Shown here piece by piece: positions 35,597 through 46,020 of a stretch of DNA of 64,000 nucleotides. The stretch's first letter is position 1. Every line of letters starts with the position of its first letter. The stretch is from Panorpa germanica (taxonomy: Eukaryota > Arthropoda > Insecta > Mecoptera > Panorpidae): contig OY783208.1 of the NCBI GenBank assembly GCA_963678705.1, positions 9,529,282 through 9,593,281 of the forward strand, written 5' to 3'. The notes under the pieces are model-generated. The model made no database searches, was not told the DNA's origin, and was given only the letters and a program-made list of their open reading frames with translations. The translations under genes and the position numbers were made by a program.

Positions 35597-35880
35597 AATG
35601 GCTGAAAAAGACTTTAGGGTTTCTGTGGCAGAAAAGCTACTGCTGACACCAAATTGATTTTCTCTCTGATGATGTTACGGATAAAGATTTTAATGAATTT
35701 AACCTACCTAAAATATCAGGTCAACATGTTTTAATACATCAGAGAGAAAAGAAGGTTCGTCGGTGCAAATTAAGTGGTTGTCGAAAACCTACGTATTTTA
35801 TGTGCAAAAGATGCAACATTCATTTGCACACAAAATGCTTTGAGGCTTTCCATGAGAAAAATATATATATAAGTCAATAA
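35597..35880 (+). pseudogene. piggyBac-like transposase C-terminal zinc ribbon
   Basis: The end of the frame reads VRRCKLSGCRKPTYFMCKRC followed by NIHLHTKCFEAFHEK. A C-x4-C-(K/R)-x-T-x-F-x-C-x2-C-x3-LH-x-x-CF-x-x-(Y/F)H arrangement is the cysteine-rich tail of piggyBac-type transposases, which binds terminal repeats. Upstream, KDFRVSVAEKLL fits the preceding helix. Stops near 35656 separate the two parts, and the DDD catalytic core is gone. Confidence 0.65.
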
Positions 35881-36019
35881 GTTACAATAACAATAAAAAA
35901 TATTAATTTAATTTGTAATTAATAATATTTAAATAAATATATTAAATTACTATAATTTTTTAATAAAAACAAATAAATTTCTTTATAATTCTTAAAAAAA
36001 AAAATGCCAAATAGTTGCC

Positions 36020-36042
36020 AATGTTCGAAAAATCGAACATTC
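36020..36042. repeat. Short perfect inverted repeat
   Basis: AATGTTCGA and TCGAACATT face each other across a few A residues, giving a 9-bp stem. It may fold in RNA or be coincidental. Confidence 0.5.
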
Positions 36043-36255
36043 AGGAAATTCAGGAGAACTACTGTTCGGAAAGTTTTTCTAACCAAAAATTTGAATTCTG
36101 TAGGTACCTAGGTATTAGCCTAAATACCACATTTGTTTTCCCAACACATGTATTTTTTTTGCGGTAGAAAATGGGTTAAATAAATACAATAAACTTTATA
36201 TTCGGTTAAGCACACTTGATTTCTTTTAATAATATTAGTAGTGCTAGATAACTAC

Positions 36256-36280
36256 ATTGGCGACCCCGACGTGATCAAGT
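36256..36280 (+). promoter_or_regulatory. Ty3/gypsy LTR end and primer-binding site
   Basis: TAACTACA then TTGGCGACCCCGACGTGA is the LTR/primer-binding junction common in insect gypsy elements. AATAAA occurs upstream (about 36178), in LTR-like sequence whose left end I could not place. Confidence 0.7.
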
Positions 36281-36326
36281 GTAAACGCACGTTACAGAGT
36301 TTTTAACAAACTGTTAACTCTCGTGA

Positions 36327-36450
36327 CACAGTTTTGAAACACATGACAAAGTTTTAAAACACATGACAAAGTTTTTAAAACACATGACAAAGTTTTAAAA
36401 CACGTGACAAAATCTTTAAAACACGTGACAAATTTTCTAAAACACGTTTT
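36327..36450. repeat. Tandem repeat of about 20 bp in the gypsy leader
   Basis: AACACATGACAAAGTTTTAA and its variants AACACGTGACAAA occur about six to seven times in succession between the primer-binding site and gag. Antisense open frames across it are not genes. Confidence 0.9.
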
Positions 36451-36489
36451 AAAAGTTATATAATTTACATTCACCCACGCAACAACAAA

Positions 36490-37045
36490 ATGCAACACGT
36501 GCTAGAATCAAAAGTACTCTCTCGGCAAGAGCACAGCAGTCTACCTGATTGTGACGGTGTTCTCAAAAACGACAGCCAGTCGCAGACATACCTTCAGCAA
36601 GACCCTACAAGCGATCCAGCTCACCAGCGATCGCTACAAATGGCACAGAATACTGCTTCAGACTTTGTCCACGCAATCAACCTACAACTCACAACTTTCA
36701 ACGCAGTCCCCCGATCTCTGGTTCTCCATTGCAGAAGCGGATTTCGCTGCTAACCGCATTGTAAACTATTAAAAGCTCTTCCTTTCAATGTAATCATACA
36801 ACTACAAGATATTGTGAACCATCCACCATTGAAGGACAAATACGCCACTTGGAAAAGGCTCTCTAGTATCAATTGTACCCGTCAGCACACTAAGATGCAA
36901 ACCAGAGACACACAATCTCACTCTCCATGCAGCAAACGGGTCTTGCATCAAAACGTACGGCAACAAGGTTCTAAACCTGGACTTAAATCTTCGAAGAAGC
37001 TACAGACTGTGATTAGCCAATCATCCACTACAATCTACTGCTAGA
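36490..37045 (+). pseudogene. Ty3/gypsy Gag relic
   Basis: The landmark is SPDLWFSIAEADFAANRIVN (about 36710, one frame), followed by a pair of frames with IIQLQDIVNHPPLKDKYATW. PxLWF-x2-E-x2-F and the PP-x3-KY block are characteristic of gypsy-type capsid domains. Frame changes and stops split it into at least three pieces. Confidence 0.6.
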
Positions 37046-37161
37046 TTTAAAAAAAACCTTACCACAAAGGGACAATTGCAACTACAACATTCAACGTCTC
37101 CACAGTAAACAACACTATTCCCTCACCTCACGGGGAAATGCTCAAGAAATACATTGAAGTA

Positions 37162-38443
37162 ACGAAACCAACTGTAAAACTGAACTTGATCAACTTGGAA
37201 TATGCGCATCACGTTGAAACAAAAGGCATTCCAACAGCAGCACGCGCTCGTAACTGGCCGAAGAAAAGGCCACAGCAGCAAAAGCACAGATATCTGACAT
37301 GCTACAAAAAGGCATTTTGAGACCATCCAAGAGTCCCTATGCCAGCCCCATACATATGGTCAGAAAAAAGAACAACGAATGGAGACTCTGTGGTGATTAT
37401 CGTCAATTGAATGCAAACACTATCGCAGACAACTGCACTCCACCGTTGATTCAAGACTGCTTTCTTCGTCTACCTGACAGCTGCATATACTCGAAGCTAG
37501 ATCTGGATAAAGCCTACCACCAAGTGCCAACAAAAGACAACTATCATCACTCCCTGGGGCCTCTAGGAATATCTGGTAGTGCCATTTGGACTCAAGAACG
37601 CAACTCAGACTTTCCAACGCTTCATGGACGCCATCTTCAGAGACCTGGATTTTGTCTTTATCTACATTGATGACATTCTGGTCATGTCGAAGAGTCAACA
37701 AGAACACGAAAGACATCTACACATTATTTTTGAACGCCTGAAGTCCCACTCACTGAGTATAAACATCAATAAATGTTCTTTTAGTCAAACTGAGGTGGAA
37801 TTTCTGGGTTATGTGTTAAATTCTAAGGGCTACGTTCTCATCAGCAAACGGGTTGATGCCATTTCAAACTACAAGAAACCTGAAACTGTAGAAGAATTAA
37901 GACGTTTTCTCGGCATTGTAAACTACTATAGACGCTGCATCCCACAGGCAGCACACACCCAGACAGCACTAAACAACTATCTGAAACACTCAAAGAAGAA
38001 GGACAGAACTAAAATACAATGGACCGAAGAATCTGTCCAAGCTTTTATTGACATTAAACAGAAGATACATTACTAGCATTTCCTTCAGAAACAGCCCCTC
38101 TAACTCTAACCACTGACGCTTCATCCACGGCAATAGGCGCCAAACTCGAACAACGCATCGATGAAATTTGACAACCACTTGGATTCTTCTCTAGAAAACT
38201 AACCGTCACTGAGCAACGTTACAGTACTTATGATTGTGAATTACTTGCCATCTACTCGTCCATCAAGTCAACATCTCCCCGACTGCAGAACTTTCAAAAT
38301 TAAAACCTCCCAAGCCACTCATTTACGCGTTTAAACAGAAACTGGAAAAAGCCTCAGAACGACAGCTCAGACATCTGGATTTCATTTCGCAATTTTCAAC
38401 TGACATTTGTTATGTAAAAGGTGAAGACAACATTATCCCTTAA
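37162..38443 (+). pseudogene. Ty3/gypsy Pol relic: RT and RNase H
   Basis: ETKGIPTAARAR, then MLQKGILRPSKSPYASPIHM (37299), WRLCGDYRQLNANTI, SKLDLDKAYHQVP (motif A), then after a frameshift near 37565 MPFGLKNATQTFQRFMD and the catalytic YIDD (about 37666), KCSFSQTEVEFLGYV and RRFLGIVNYYRR. A frame change at 38070 is followed by the RNase H pieces LTTDASSTAIGAKLEQ and QRYSTYDCELLAIY, and finally FISQFSTDICYVKGEDN. All RT catalytic residues remain, but the frame is split at least four times. No integrase follows: the copy ends at about 38443. Confidence 0.88.
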
Positions 38444-38688
38444 ATTATTTAAATGGAAGCACATGAAATTTATGAGATGATTAAAGTGCGATTGACACAA
38501 AAAATACATGCACTTAGTGTTTGAGATGATTACAGCACGCTGTACCGAACAAATTCACCTAGCAAGTCAACAAACCATACCTCATGACGCTAGTGGTCAT
38601 CTGGAAAATAATCTTCAAAGTTGTCTTGAGAATCATAGCATAGAATATTTACAATTAAAAGCAGATTCTTCAGGTATATCTCCTGAAA

Positions 38689-39078
38689 TTGGAAATAAAT
38701 TGTGACGGCACTGGTTTATTATTCTTTACCAACTGTGAAGGACAAGTTATAGATATTGTAGACAGTTCCAGTGACGATAATGACAAATCCAATAAAGAGG
38801 ATGAAACTCTTCTACAAGACGGTAAGAATTTGCTTTTTTTATTCATAGTCCAGATAAAACTACTCAAAAATGTGTCTCCTACTTGTAATAGATGTAGTCA
38901 CAAAACAACAATTTTTAGTAGAAACTGTGGAGCGAATATCTGTCATACCACCCAAAATTCGAAGAAGAAGATTTATCCAATAAAGCAGCAAGGGAGATAT
39001 TTGCAGCAAATTATTCACCAATTCATACGTATGGGGAAAGATTATCAACTAAATATTGGTCTTAAAGATTTCACTTGA
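38689..39078 (+). pseudogene. Unassigned ORF with acidic stretch and Cys cluster
   Basis: A 129-codon frame with an acidic run (DSSSDDNDKSNKED) and TCNRCSHKTTIFSRNCGANIC. The Cys spacing recalls transposase zinc ribbons but is not diagnostic. Its end overlaps a protease-like frame (see next entry). It may be a chance frame across two relics. Confidence 0.3.
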
Positions 39079-39125
39079 CCTTTTGTGGTGGATCAAGTGC
39101 AAACCCCGATTATTGACGTCTGATA
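38990..39125 (+). pseudogene. Ty3/gypsy retropepsin fragment
   Basis: FAANYSPIHTYGERL, then GLKRFHLTFVVDQ and VQTPIIDV across two frames. AAN-x-SPI-x-TYG and R-F-x-W-x-F-VAD-V-x-x-PIIG-D-F is the C-terminal half of gypsy aspartic proteases. The active-site D(S/T)G is not present in the remaining piece. Confidence 0.5.
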
Positions 39126-39129
39126 GTTA

Positions 39130-39882
39130 CTATATCGATGTCACGACATCAGACCGCCGTGAATTAGCTCCGTCGGATACAAATACGAACACGCCTGGTC
39201 TCTATCTAAGTTATAAAATAGGCCTCTAAGAAAGAATCATACGGGAGCTCCGGAACATCTAGCAAGAAACCAGATCATTATCAACACTAAGTGTAAATGG
39301 AGGCAGATCCTGACCACATTCTGTGGCAATGTAGAAATACAACTGGTAAAACAAACCGCCTTAATTTGATATATTTTGTATTTTTTAGTTTTAAATGAAA
39401 TATTTAAATTACTTGATTATTGTTAATTCTTTTATATATTGTAGTCAAGTATTTGGTTCGATTTGTTCTTTTGTTGTGTCATATTCAAAAGGTTTGAACG
39501 TTCTGTTCCTGGTTAAATCACTCTTAGTACGGCTCTTAAACCAGCAACAGTCAAAACAACAAAATATGGACAAACTAAATTAAGAATAATTTTCTTTTGT
39601 ATTCTATTATTTAATTGAGTCTAATTGGACAAATTCAAATTAAACCAGGAAAAGTGGAATTGTTTGGAACACGTGTAACAGAGACATATTAATAGTCGTT
39701 TCTACATTAGACTATAACTTTATACAAGCTTTATTAAATAATTTGGATATTCATTATTTCTAACAAACCACTTATACACACATACCAAATTATTTATAAA
39801 CAATTATTACAATATAACGCAATCTATATTTGATTACCTACATTTGTTCACTTTTCAACGTTTCCTTACATAACTCTATAAA
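39130..39882. other. No clearly supported gene
   Basis: The first 200 bp contain a short EADPDHILWQC-like reading (39300) reminiscent of LINE C-terminal ends, too short to call. The remainder is AT-rich and could include the LTR of the BEL relic that follows; no repeat partner was found. Confidence 0.3.
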
Positions 39883-41270
39883 ATGTCTGACTTGTCGAGA
39901 CAACGGATCCAGTGTCGCATTATCAAAACCCAATTGTTAAATTTGAACAATTACATTAATGAGGTAGACCTTGATAGCGCGTGCATAGTCGCAGGAGAAA
40001 TCTCCAGTAGATTCACTTTGTTAAAGGAAATATATAATAAATTCAGAGAATCAAACATCACATTAGTCGGGACAATCAATGACACAAATACTGCGGCTGC
40101 TACTGAAATTAAAAGGGATTTATCAGCAACCTTTAAAAAATATTGTGTTGCATCATGCAAATATCAAACCCTTTTAAACACACATTCACCAGTGGCGCCA
40201 GACCCCAAATCAACATTTATGTTGCAACAGGATAGGATTCATTCTGAATCACTAGCTCCCAACGATTCCTTCACACGTAATGGCCTCGATCAATGTTACG
40301 TAACGCAAACGATTTCCTCTCAACCCCAACTACAACGCGTCTGGGAAATTGAGAATCCTTCGAACACTGTTCAGTTCTCCCCAGAAGACGTTGCTTGCGA
40401 AAAACAAAAGGCAACAACCACTATATTATTTGATGGGCGTTTTGGCCCATACATTCCATACAAATTAGATAAACCTAAAACGATAGCCATAAAACAATTT
40501 TATCTTGAGAAATCATTACTTAAAACCCCTGAGCTCAAAATACAACTTCACTATAATTTCATAAATTTCAAAGAGTACAGTTCACTCGGCCACACACCTC
40601 AACAATTAAGGTGTTGCATTTTTCCTACCACACCACAGGGTGCTCAAGTCATTCAGCACAACAACAAATTTAAGGGTAGTTTTCGATAACTCTGCTAAAA
40701 TATCCATCGGCGTCTCTCTAAACGAAATTCAGGCTGTCGGTCCCAACCTCCAAAGCTCGCTTTTCAACATATTATTAAGATTTCGAAAATCCAAATTGAT
40801 AGTGTGCGCAGACATTGAGAAAATGTACCAACAGATTCAAATACACGATGACCAACGCAACCTACAACGGATTCTTTGGTGATTCTCCCCCGAAGAAGAC
40901 CTAAAGGTATACCGTCAATACGGTCCTATGGTCAAGCGTCAACATCATTTCTAGCTGTCGGCTATGATAATTCATTGAAATACCATCTAGCCTCAAAATC
41001 CATCTTACAAGATTTGTATGTTGACGATCTAATAACTGGAGATGATAATGCTGAACAATTAATTAACAAATGGACAGACATTTCATAATCTACTGAAACA
41101 AAGCGGTTTTACTATGAGAAAGTTGACCTCAAACTCTACAAATATTTTAACCAATTTAAACATTACGCCCACAAATAAAAATACAATAGCCTTAGGTGAA
41201 TCAGACAGTCACAAAACTGTGTATCGGCTGGAATCCTAAAGACGATTATATTAAATATAAGATTTCAAGT
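39883..41270 (+). pseudogene. BEL/Pao relic, Gag joined to RT by deletion
   Basis: A 268-codon frame opens with a BEL-like Gag N terminus and jumps to Pol at RVWEIENPSN, FSPEDVACEKQK and TTILFDGRFGPYIPY, the conserved segment before RT. Everything between (capsid core, zinc knuckles, protease) is missing. One frame over, TNLRVVFDNSAK, SLNEIQAVGPNLQ and DIEKMYQQIQI continue RT from 40640, then DLYVDDLITGDDNAE (catalytic YVDD near 41020). After that only faint matches (KQSGFTMRK) remain to about 41170. It is a different, older family from the element at 12.4 kb. Confidence 0.82.
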
Positions 41271-41279
41271 GTACACTTA

Positions 41280-41575
41280 TCATGCAAATGAGTGAACTAA
41301 TGAAGAAATCGCATAAAAATACGCAAGATTTCTTTAATAGGTGCTCTTATCATCTTGTAGCTCTATTTGCCAACACCAGTCAAAAAGATTGTAAAGATTG
41401 TCTGTCTCCAATTGTAAATCAAACCTGTATACAATGGTAATATTAAAAGCGTTTACCAGAGGTTTAAAAGAGAGAATGGGAAACAGTATTAGAGCGAGAA
41501 ATCCAAGTTCTATGGAAGAGACATACGAATGTGTCTTACATGAGGAAAACGTACAACACATGCAGTAGAAACACT
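41280..41575 (+). pseudogene. Gag-like fragment, copy 1
   Basis: KNTQDFFNRCSYHLVALF, then LKAFTRGLKERMGNSIRARN, PSSMEETYECVLHEEN. The AFxRGL then RARNPxSxEEA pattern is common in gypsy/copia-type capsid proteins. A related fragment lies at 44.9 kb and a third short one at 41.9 kb. Confidence 0.5.
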
Positions 41576-42130
41576 ATACTGTATGGGCAATTGGGTAAGT
41601 ACAGTACATTTAAATTTGAAAATTATTTGAACTCAACTGCTTCAAAAGATGAGTAACTGAGTAGCTGAGCTGAGAGAGCTGGCCAAATTAAATGATTTTA
41701 TGAGACAAGTAGTCAACATCTTTTACATATTTAGAAATTAAATTGATGAAGTAAAAACTTGGAAAGTCGGAGGAATCTTATTAAAGTTGGGGAAATTCGC
41801 CGAAAGGGTAATATTAAGTAGACGTATCAATACATAGGACATACTAAAAAATCACTAACTTCTCTAATCAAGGAGATGAAGTTATGCTTACCGTGGAAAC
41901 TAATGACCTAATGCAGAAATGTTCGAATATGCATGACAGTACGAAAGACTTTTTTAATAGAAGCTCTGATCATTTTGCCGCTTTATCACAAACCACAGAC
42001 TAGCAACTGTGAGCAAATCATTTGATCATTTTTGAGAGATAACACTTTATGGGAGGTGAGAGGGGAAACACGAAATAGATATACTTTCATCTCTTTCAGA
42101 CCTTTCAAAATTGCCGTTTAAAACAGGTAT
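41576..42130. other. Decayed DNA with a short Gag-like repeat
   Basis: At 41935-42000 the reading HDSTKDFFNRSSDHFAAL echoes the fragment at 41.3 kb. No other coding signal. Confidence 0.35.
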
Positions 42131-42149
42131 GTCTAAATATTCTTTATTT

Positions 42150-44118
42150 CGATGTCTATTTTTACAAATATTACCAATATACATTATTCTTTGTAGGTAT
42201 AAATGATTTCCTGATTAATTATTTGAAGGATGTTGTAAAAGGATTGTCACTTCAAAACAGAGCGTGTTCCATTCTATTGAAATGTTTTTAATGCCAGGTA
42301 ACAACTGCAACTTATTTATCATGTTATACGAGAACTTATTTAGTATCAACCTAATTTTTATTTTTAGGTTTAAAGTATCATGCGAGTATATCTGGATTTC
42401 AAGATTTGTCAGATGGTATTGCTTCTTCACGATTTACAGACCATGCTTTGGTGTTTATGGTAACTGGACTACGTAGTAGTTGGAAAATTCCATTTCCTTA
42501 CTACTTTTGTGAGACCAGTACCAAAACACCTCATCTGGTCAGAATCATAAAGTTGTGAAGAGCATTATATCGATGGGTCTTGAACCAGAAATCCTTCTTT
42601 GCGACCAAGGTTCTACAAATATTGTCGCAATTAAATACATTAAGAATGAGAATAGAATGGATGCGCTCAGACACCAAATAATTTCCAACGACAAACATGT
42701 TCTTGCCAGCGGTCGGCAATGACTCCATGCGTTTGATGTGCCACATTTGTTGAAAGGTATAAGAAATTCCTTCATCACTTCAGGAAAAATTAAAAAAAAT
42801 TAAAGTCAAATATTGCAGCCAGGTGTTCAGCTCAGCCAACGTGTCACGTCGATCTTGTCTGTCTATTGACCGTTATATTTTTTATTTTTACTTTTTATAT
42901 TTAATTAATAAGTATGCCACAATGATATATTTCTGAATTTAGGTTCAGTACGCGTTGGAAAATATGCATCGGGCACTGCAGAACTACTGTAATTTTTGGA
43001 CAGTTTATTTAAACCCCCCTTATTTGTTTCCCTGAACAGTAACCAAAAAACAGGTTGTGGAAGTAAATATAAGGGAGCTGCCCAAACTGGTTCAGAGCAT
43101 ATAAAATTTTGGAAAGCTGCAATAAAGGTCTTGAATTCTATGTATTACATAGATAAAGATTACATCGAGAATACTAATGATATAGATAGGGAAAAATATA
43201 AAGGATTGGTCAAAATCCCGTCAATAAATAATTTTATTTCTACTATAAAAAGTTTTATATGCCTCTGGTTTAAATTGAAAAATGATAAGAAATTTGAATA
43301 CTTTTTAACCAGAAGGGTGAACCAGGACCCACTTGAAATTTTTTCGGTGCCATTCGAACACACGGGAGGTTACATACAAGGCCAACAACAACGGATTTTG
43401 AAAGTTCCTTCAAAGCATTAGTTATCAATAACATGTCTTCAAGACATTCTATTGATGCTAATTGTGAAGAGGACGAATGTGTTGGCCTTGTGTCAAATAT
43501 CAGACATTTATTAAGTCATGCGGAAGACAGTGAAATTGCAGAAGTGGGGAGAGTGCTCCGCAAGTGCGTGCAACTGTGCATGAAATAGCTGGTGCTACAA
43601 CAACACAACTAAATAAAATTTGTAACCTAGAAATAGGTTACTTTGCTGGGTACGTTTTAAGAAGGTGTTTCACACTTCTTAAGTTGAGCGATTGCGACAT
43701 CTGCAACAGTTTAAGGACAGACTGTCCAACTTCAGTACATAAACTGATCGAAAAAAGAGAGTTTAAGGGTCTCGAAAATAAAAGTTTAGAGTATCCAAAT
43801 AAACAATTTATAGATTTAATAAAAAATATTGAATGTACTTTCTTTGAATTACTGCCACAAAAGCGCAATAGGGTAGATGGGATAATTGAAACAGTACGGC
43901 AGGAAACAGATTTCACTCTTTTCGTACGTACAGATCACAGCATAGAGTTAAAAGAGACATTACTTAATTTGTCAGTGAATCTGTACATACATAAAAGGGT
44001 GAAAGATATTAATCAATTGCTCTCTGGAAGATTATCGCTCTCATCTTCCATGAAGAGCGATTGTATTAAAGTGGCAGCACAGCAGAAGAGGCAAAAATTA
44101 TTTATAAAACGAAAATAA
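42150..44118 (+). pseudogene. P-like (THAP9-like) transposase, C-terminal two thirds, with an intron
   Basis: Landmarks in order: EMFLMP at an exon end, a 70-bp GT-AG intron (42298-42367), LKYHASISGFQDLSDG, HALVFMVTGLRSSWKIPFPYYF, LLCDQGSTN (the acidic core residue near 42600), HAFDVPHLLKGIRNSF, then FLDSLF and FWKAAIKVLNSM. The sequence LTRRVNQDPLEIF then FGAIRTHGR after a frameshift at 43340 and a long C terminus (IGYFAGYVLRR, CDIC) follow, ending at a stop at 44116-44118. The order and motifs match P-element/THAP9 transposases. The N-terminal THAP finger was not found. Breaks: frame change near 42548, a stop at 42718, another near 42985, a shift at 43340 and a stop near 43587. Confidence 0.8.
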
Positions 44119-44154
44119 ATATTTTATATTTAATTTTATTATTTAATTTTTTAT

Positions 44155-44690
44155 TAAAGGCAAGAATAAGTATTTTAAATTCTAAGGAATGATTATAGAA
44201 ATGTATTAAATTTGGACCCCTTATGAACTATATAAGTTAGAATTTAATGACTCCAATATTTATTTTATGCTAATGTGTAATGCTGTTTTTGCTTAAAGGC
44301 AAAAGTGATTATTTTAAATTCGGAAAATTGAGTATAAAAATTTATTAATTTTGAATACCTTATAAACTTTATAAGTTAAATTGATGTTGATGACAATGTT
44401 TAAAAGCAAGAGAAAATATTTTAGATTGAGTATAAAATTTTAATATATTTAAATATCTCATTAACTATATAAGTTAAAATGATAAAATTTTGTATAGCAT
44501 CAAATACAAAATTACCTCGATATAATTCCAACATTTATTTTATGCTAAAGTGTAATGTTGTTTATGTTTAAAGCTTAAGTGATTATTGCATATAAGTGAA
44601 TTTGTTAAATTTAAATACCTCATTAACTATATAAGGTAAAATTGTAAAATTTTGTATGGCATCAAATGCAATTAAATAGAACTTAATAAA
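44155..44690. repeat. Diverged tandem repeats downstream of the P-like transposase
   Basis: Four units of about 105-170 bp share AAGGCAAGA-like starts, TATTTTAAATT, CTCATTAACTATATAAGTTAAAAT, CCAACATTTATTTTATGCTAA-GTGTAATG and GTTTATGTTTAAAG. They start within 40 bp of the transposase stop, so they may be subterminal repeats of that element. Confidence 0.7.
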
Positions 44691-44819
44691 AACATACAAT
44701 AAACGTTTTATTTATGAATAATTTTAATTCTAAAAATAATGTATGATATGCGGATTGCATTCTATATGGAATAGGCGCATCCTGTGATCCCCTGACTTCC
44801 CATAAGGTAAAACGTCACA

Positions 44820-45030
44820 CCCCCAAATTATTAGGAACTAAAGTTTGTACTGAGTTAAGCATCTATATTGTGCGGTTTGAGGGCTTTATTAGCCAACAGC
44901 AGTCAAATAGATTGTGAAGATTGTCGGCCTTTAATTGTAAATCAAGCCTGTATACAATGGTAATATTAAAAGCGTTTACCAGACGTTTAAGAGAGAGAAA
45001 TTCAGTTCTATGGAAAGGGCATAGGAATAT
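44820..45030 (+). pseudogene. Gag-like fragment, copy 2
   Basis: About 130 bp (44885-45015) align with 41355-41510: GATTGTCNGNCTTTAATTGTAAATCAAGCC and TATACAATGGTAATATTAAAAGCG are shared. Same degraded capsid sequence. Confidence 0.6.
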
Positions 45031-45104
45031 GGATTAGACAAAAAAAAAACAAACAACACATTCTGTCAGCATACTCAGCATACACCAAGTTTTGTGTCGA
45101 AAAG

Positions 45105-45294
45105 TTTTCGAAAATGTAAGACCCAGATTTGAGGAATGCCAGCGGCGAGATGCCGGACGATTGGACGATATTATTTTTAAGAAATGATTTTCCTGTATAT
45201 CTTCGTGTTTATAAATAAACATTAATTTGAATACAGTCTGTATTTCTTTTTTATGGTTATTTCAAAAGTGTAAAAATGTATGACCCTCCCTGTA
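45105..45294 (+). pseudogene. Tc1/mariner-like transposase C-terminal end and terminal repeat
   Basis: VRPRFEECQRRDAGRLDDII then FKK and a stop (45110-45187) resembles the last residues of insect Tc1/mariner-like transposases (R-x-x-x-C-x-x-x-x-G-x-H). About 110 bp further is ATGTATGACCCTCCCTG followed by TA, typical of such element ends. The rest of the element is missing on the left. Confidence 0.45.
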
Positions 45295-45499
45295 TAATAT
45301 AGTTTTAGAAAAATTGAAATATGCTTTATACTCCTAATATTTTTTTATGGATATATGAATCAACTAGCCCATACTTAATATTACAATTTTAAAATAATTA
45401 TTTAACAGTACGTTAAAATCATAGCACAAGGAAGACAGCATATGTACTCCTTATATAAAAGTTTTAATAATATTTCAAAATTTATATAAAACTAATATA

Positions 45500-46020
45500 A
45501 AACGGTCCTGTATATTGATAAAGTGGGCTACCAGAACCTCAAATATCAAACTCCAGGGTGGCCACAAAAAAATTGTTTCAAACTTCCCTGATATTTCCAG
45601 GTCTGTGGCCACCGTAAATTCGCAATATTTTAAAATGTATTAACGATTGAAAGTCATTTTTCGCTTTAATAATAAAAGTGATAAAAGTAAAACTTGACAG
45701 AAATTACCGACGACTACGCAACATCATTCCTTCCTCAACTTCTTCCCCACTATCATTTGCCATCCTTTACCATTACTGTCAAACTGGAGAAGTGTAAAAG
45801 AGATGCAGTATTAAACGACAGTTCAATCAGTTAAATTACAGCTCGTATTCCGTCGGTACATAATGTTTTAATATTATGTCGTGATATAAAAAAAAATATT
45901 ACTTATTATGTCGAAGTCGTCAGCAAAACTTTAAATAGATTCGTAAACGTTAATTTTTGAATTTCTATTAAAATAAAAACGCTGATAAACGTTTATTAAC
46001 CAATATTTCAATAACAATTT
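45500..46020. repeat. Dispersed repeat family, copy 1
   Basis: Shares TATTGATAAAGTGGGCTACCA, ATTCGCAATA, TATTAACGATTGAAA and ACGTTTATTAACCAATATTTCAATAA with 55.5-55.9 kb. A shorter related piece lies at 51.27-51.40 kb. No coding capacity. Confidence 0.65.

Noticed and set aside
36292-36498. Minus-strand frame with repeated Cys/Phe residues
   Set aside because: It is the antisense of the 20-bp tandem repeat in the gypsy leader.
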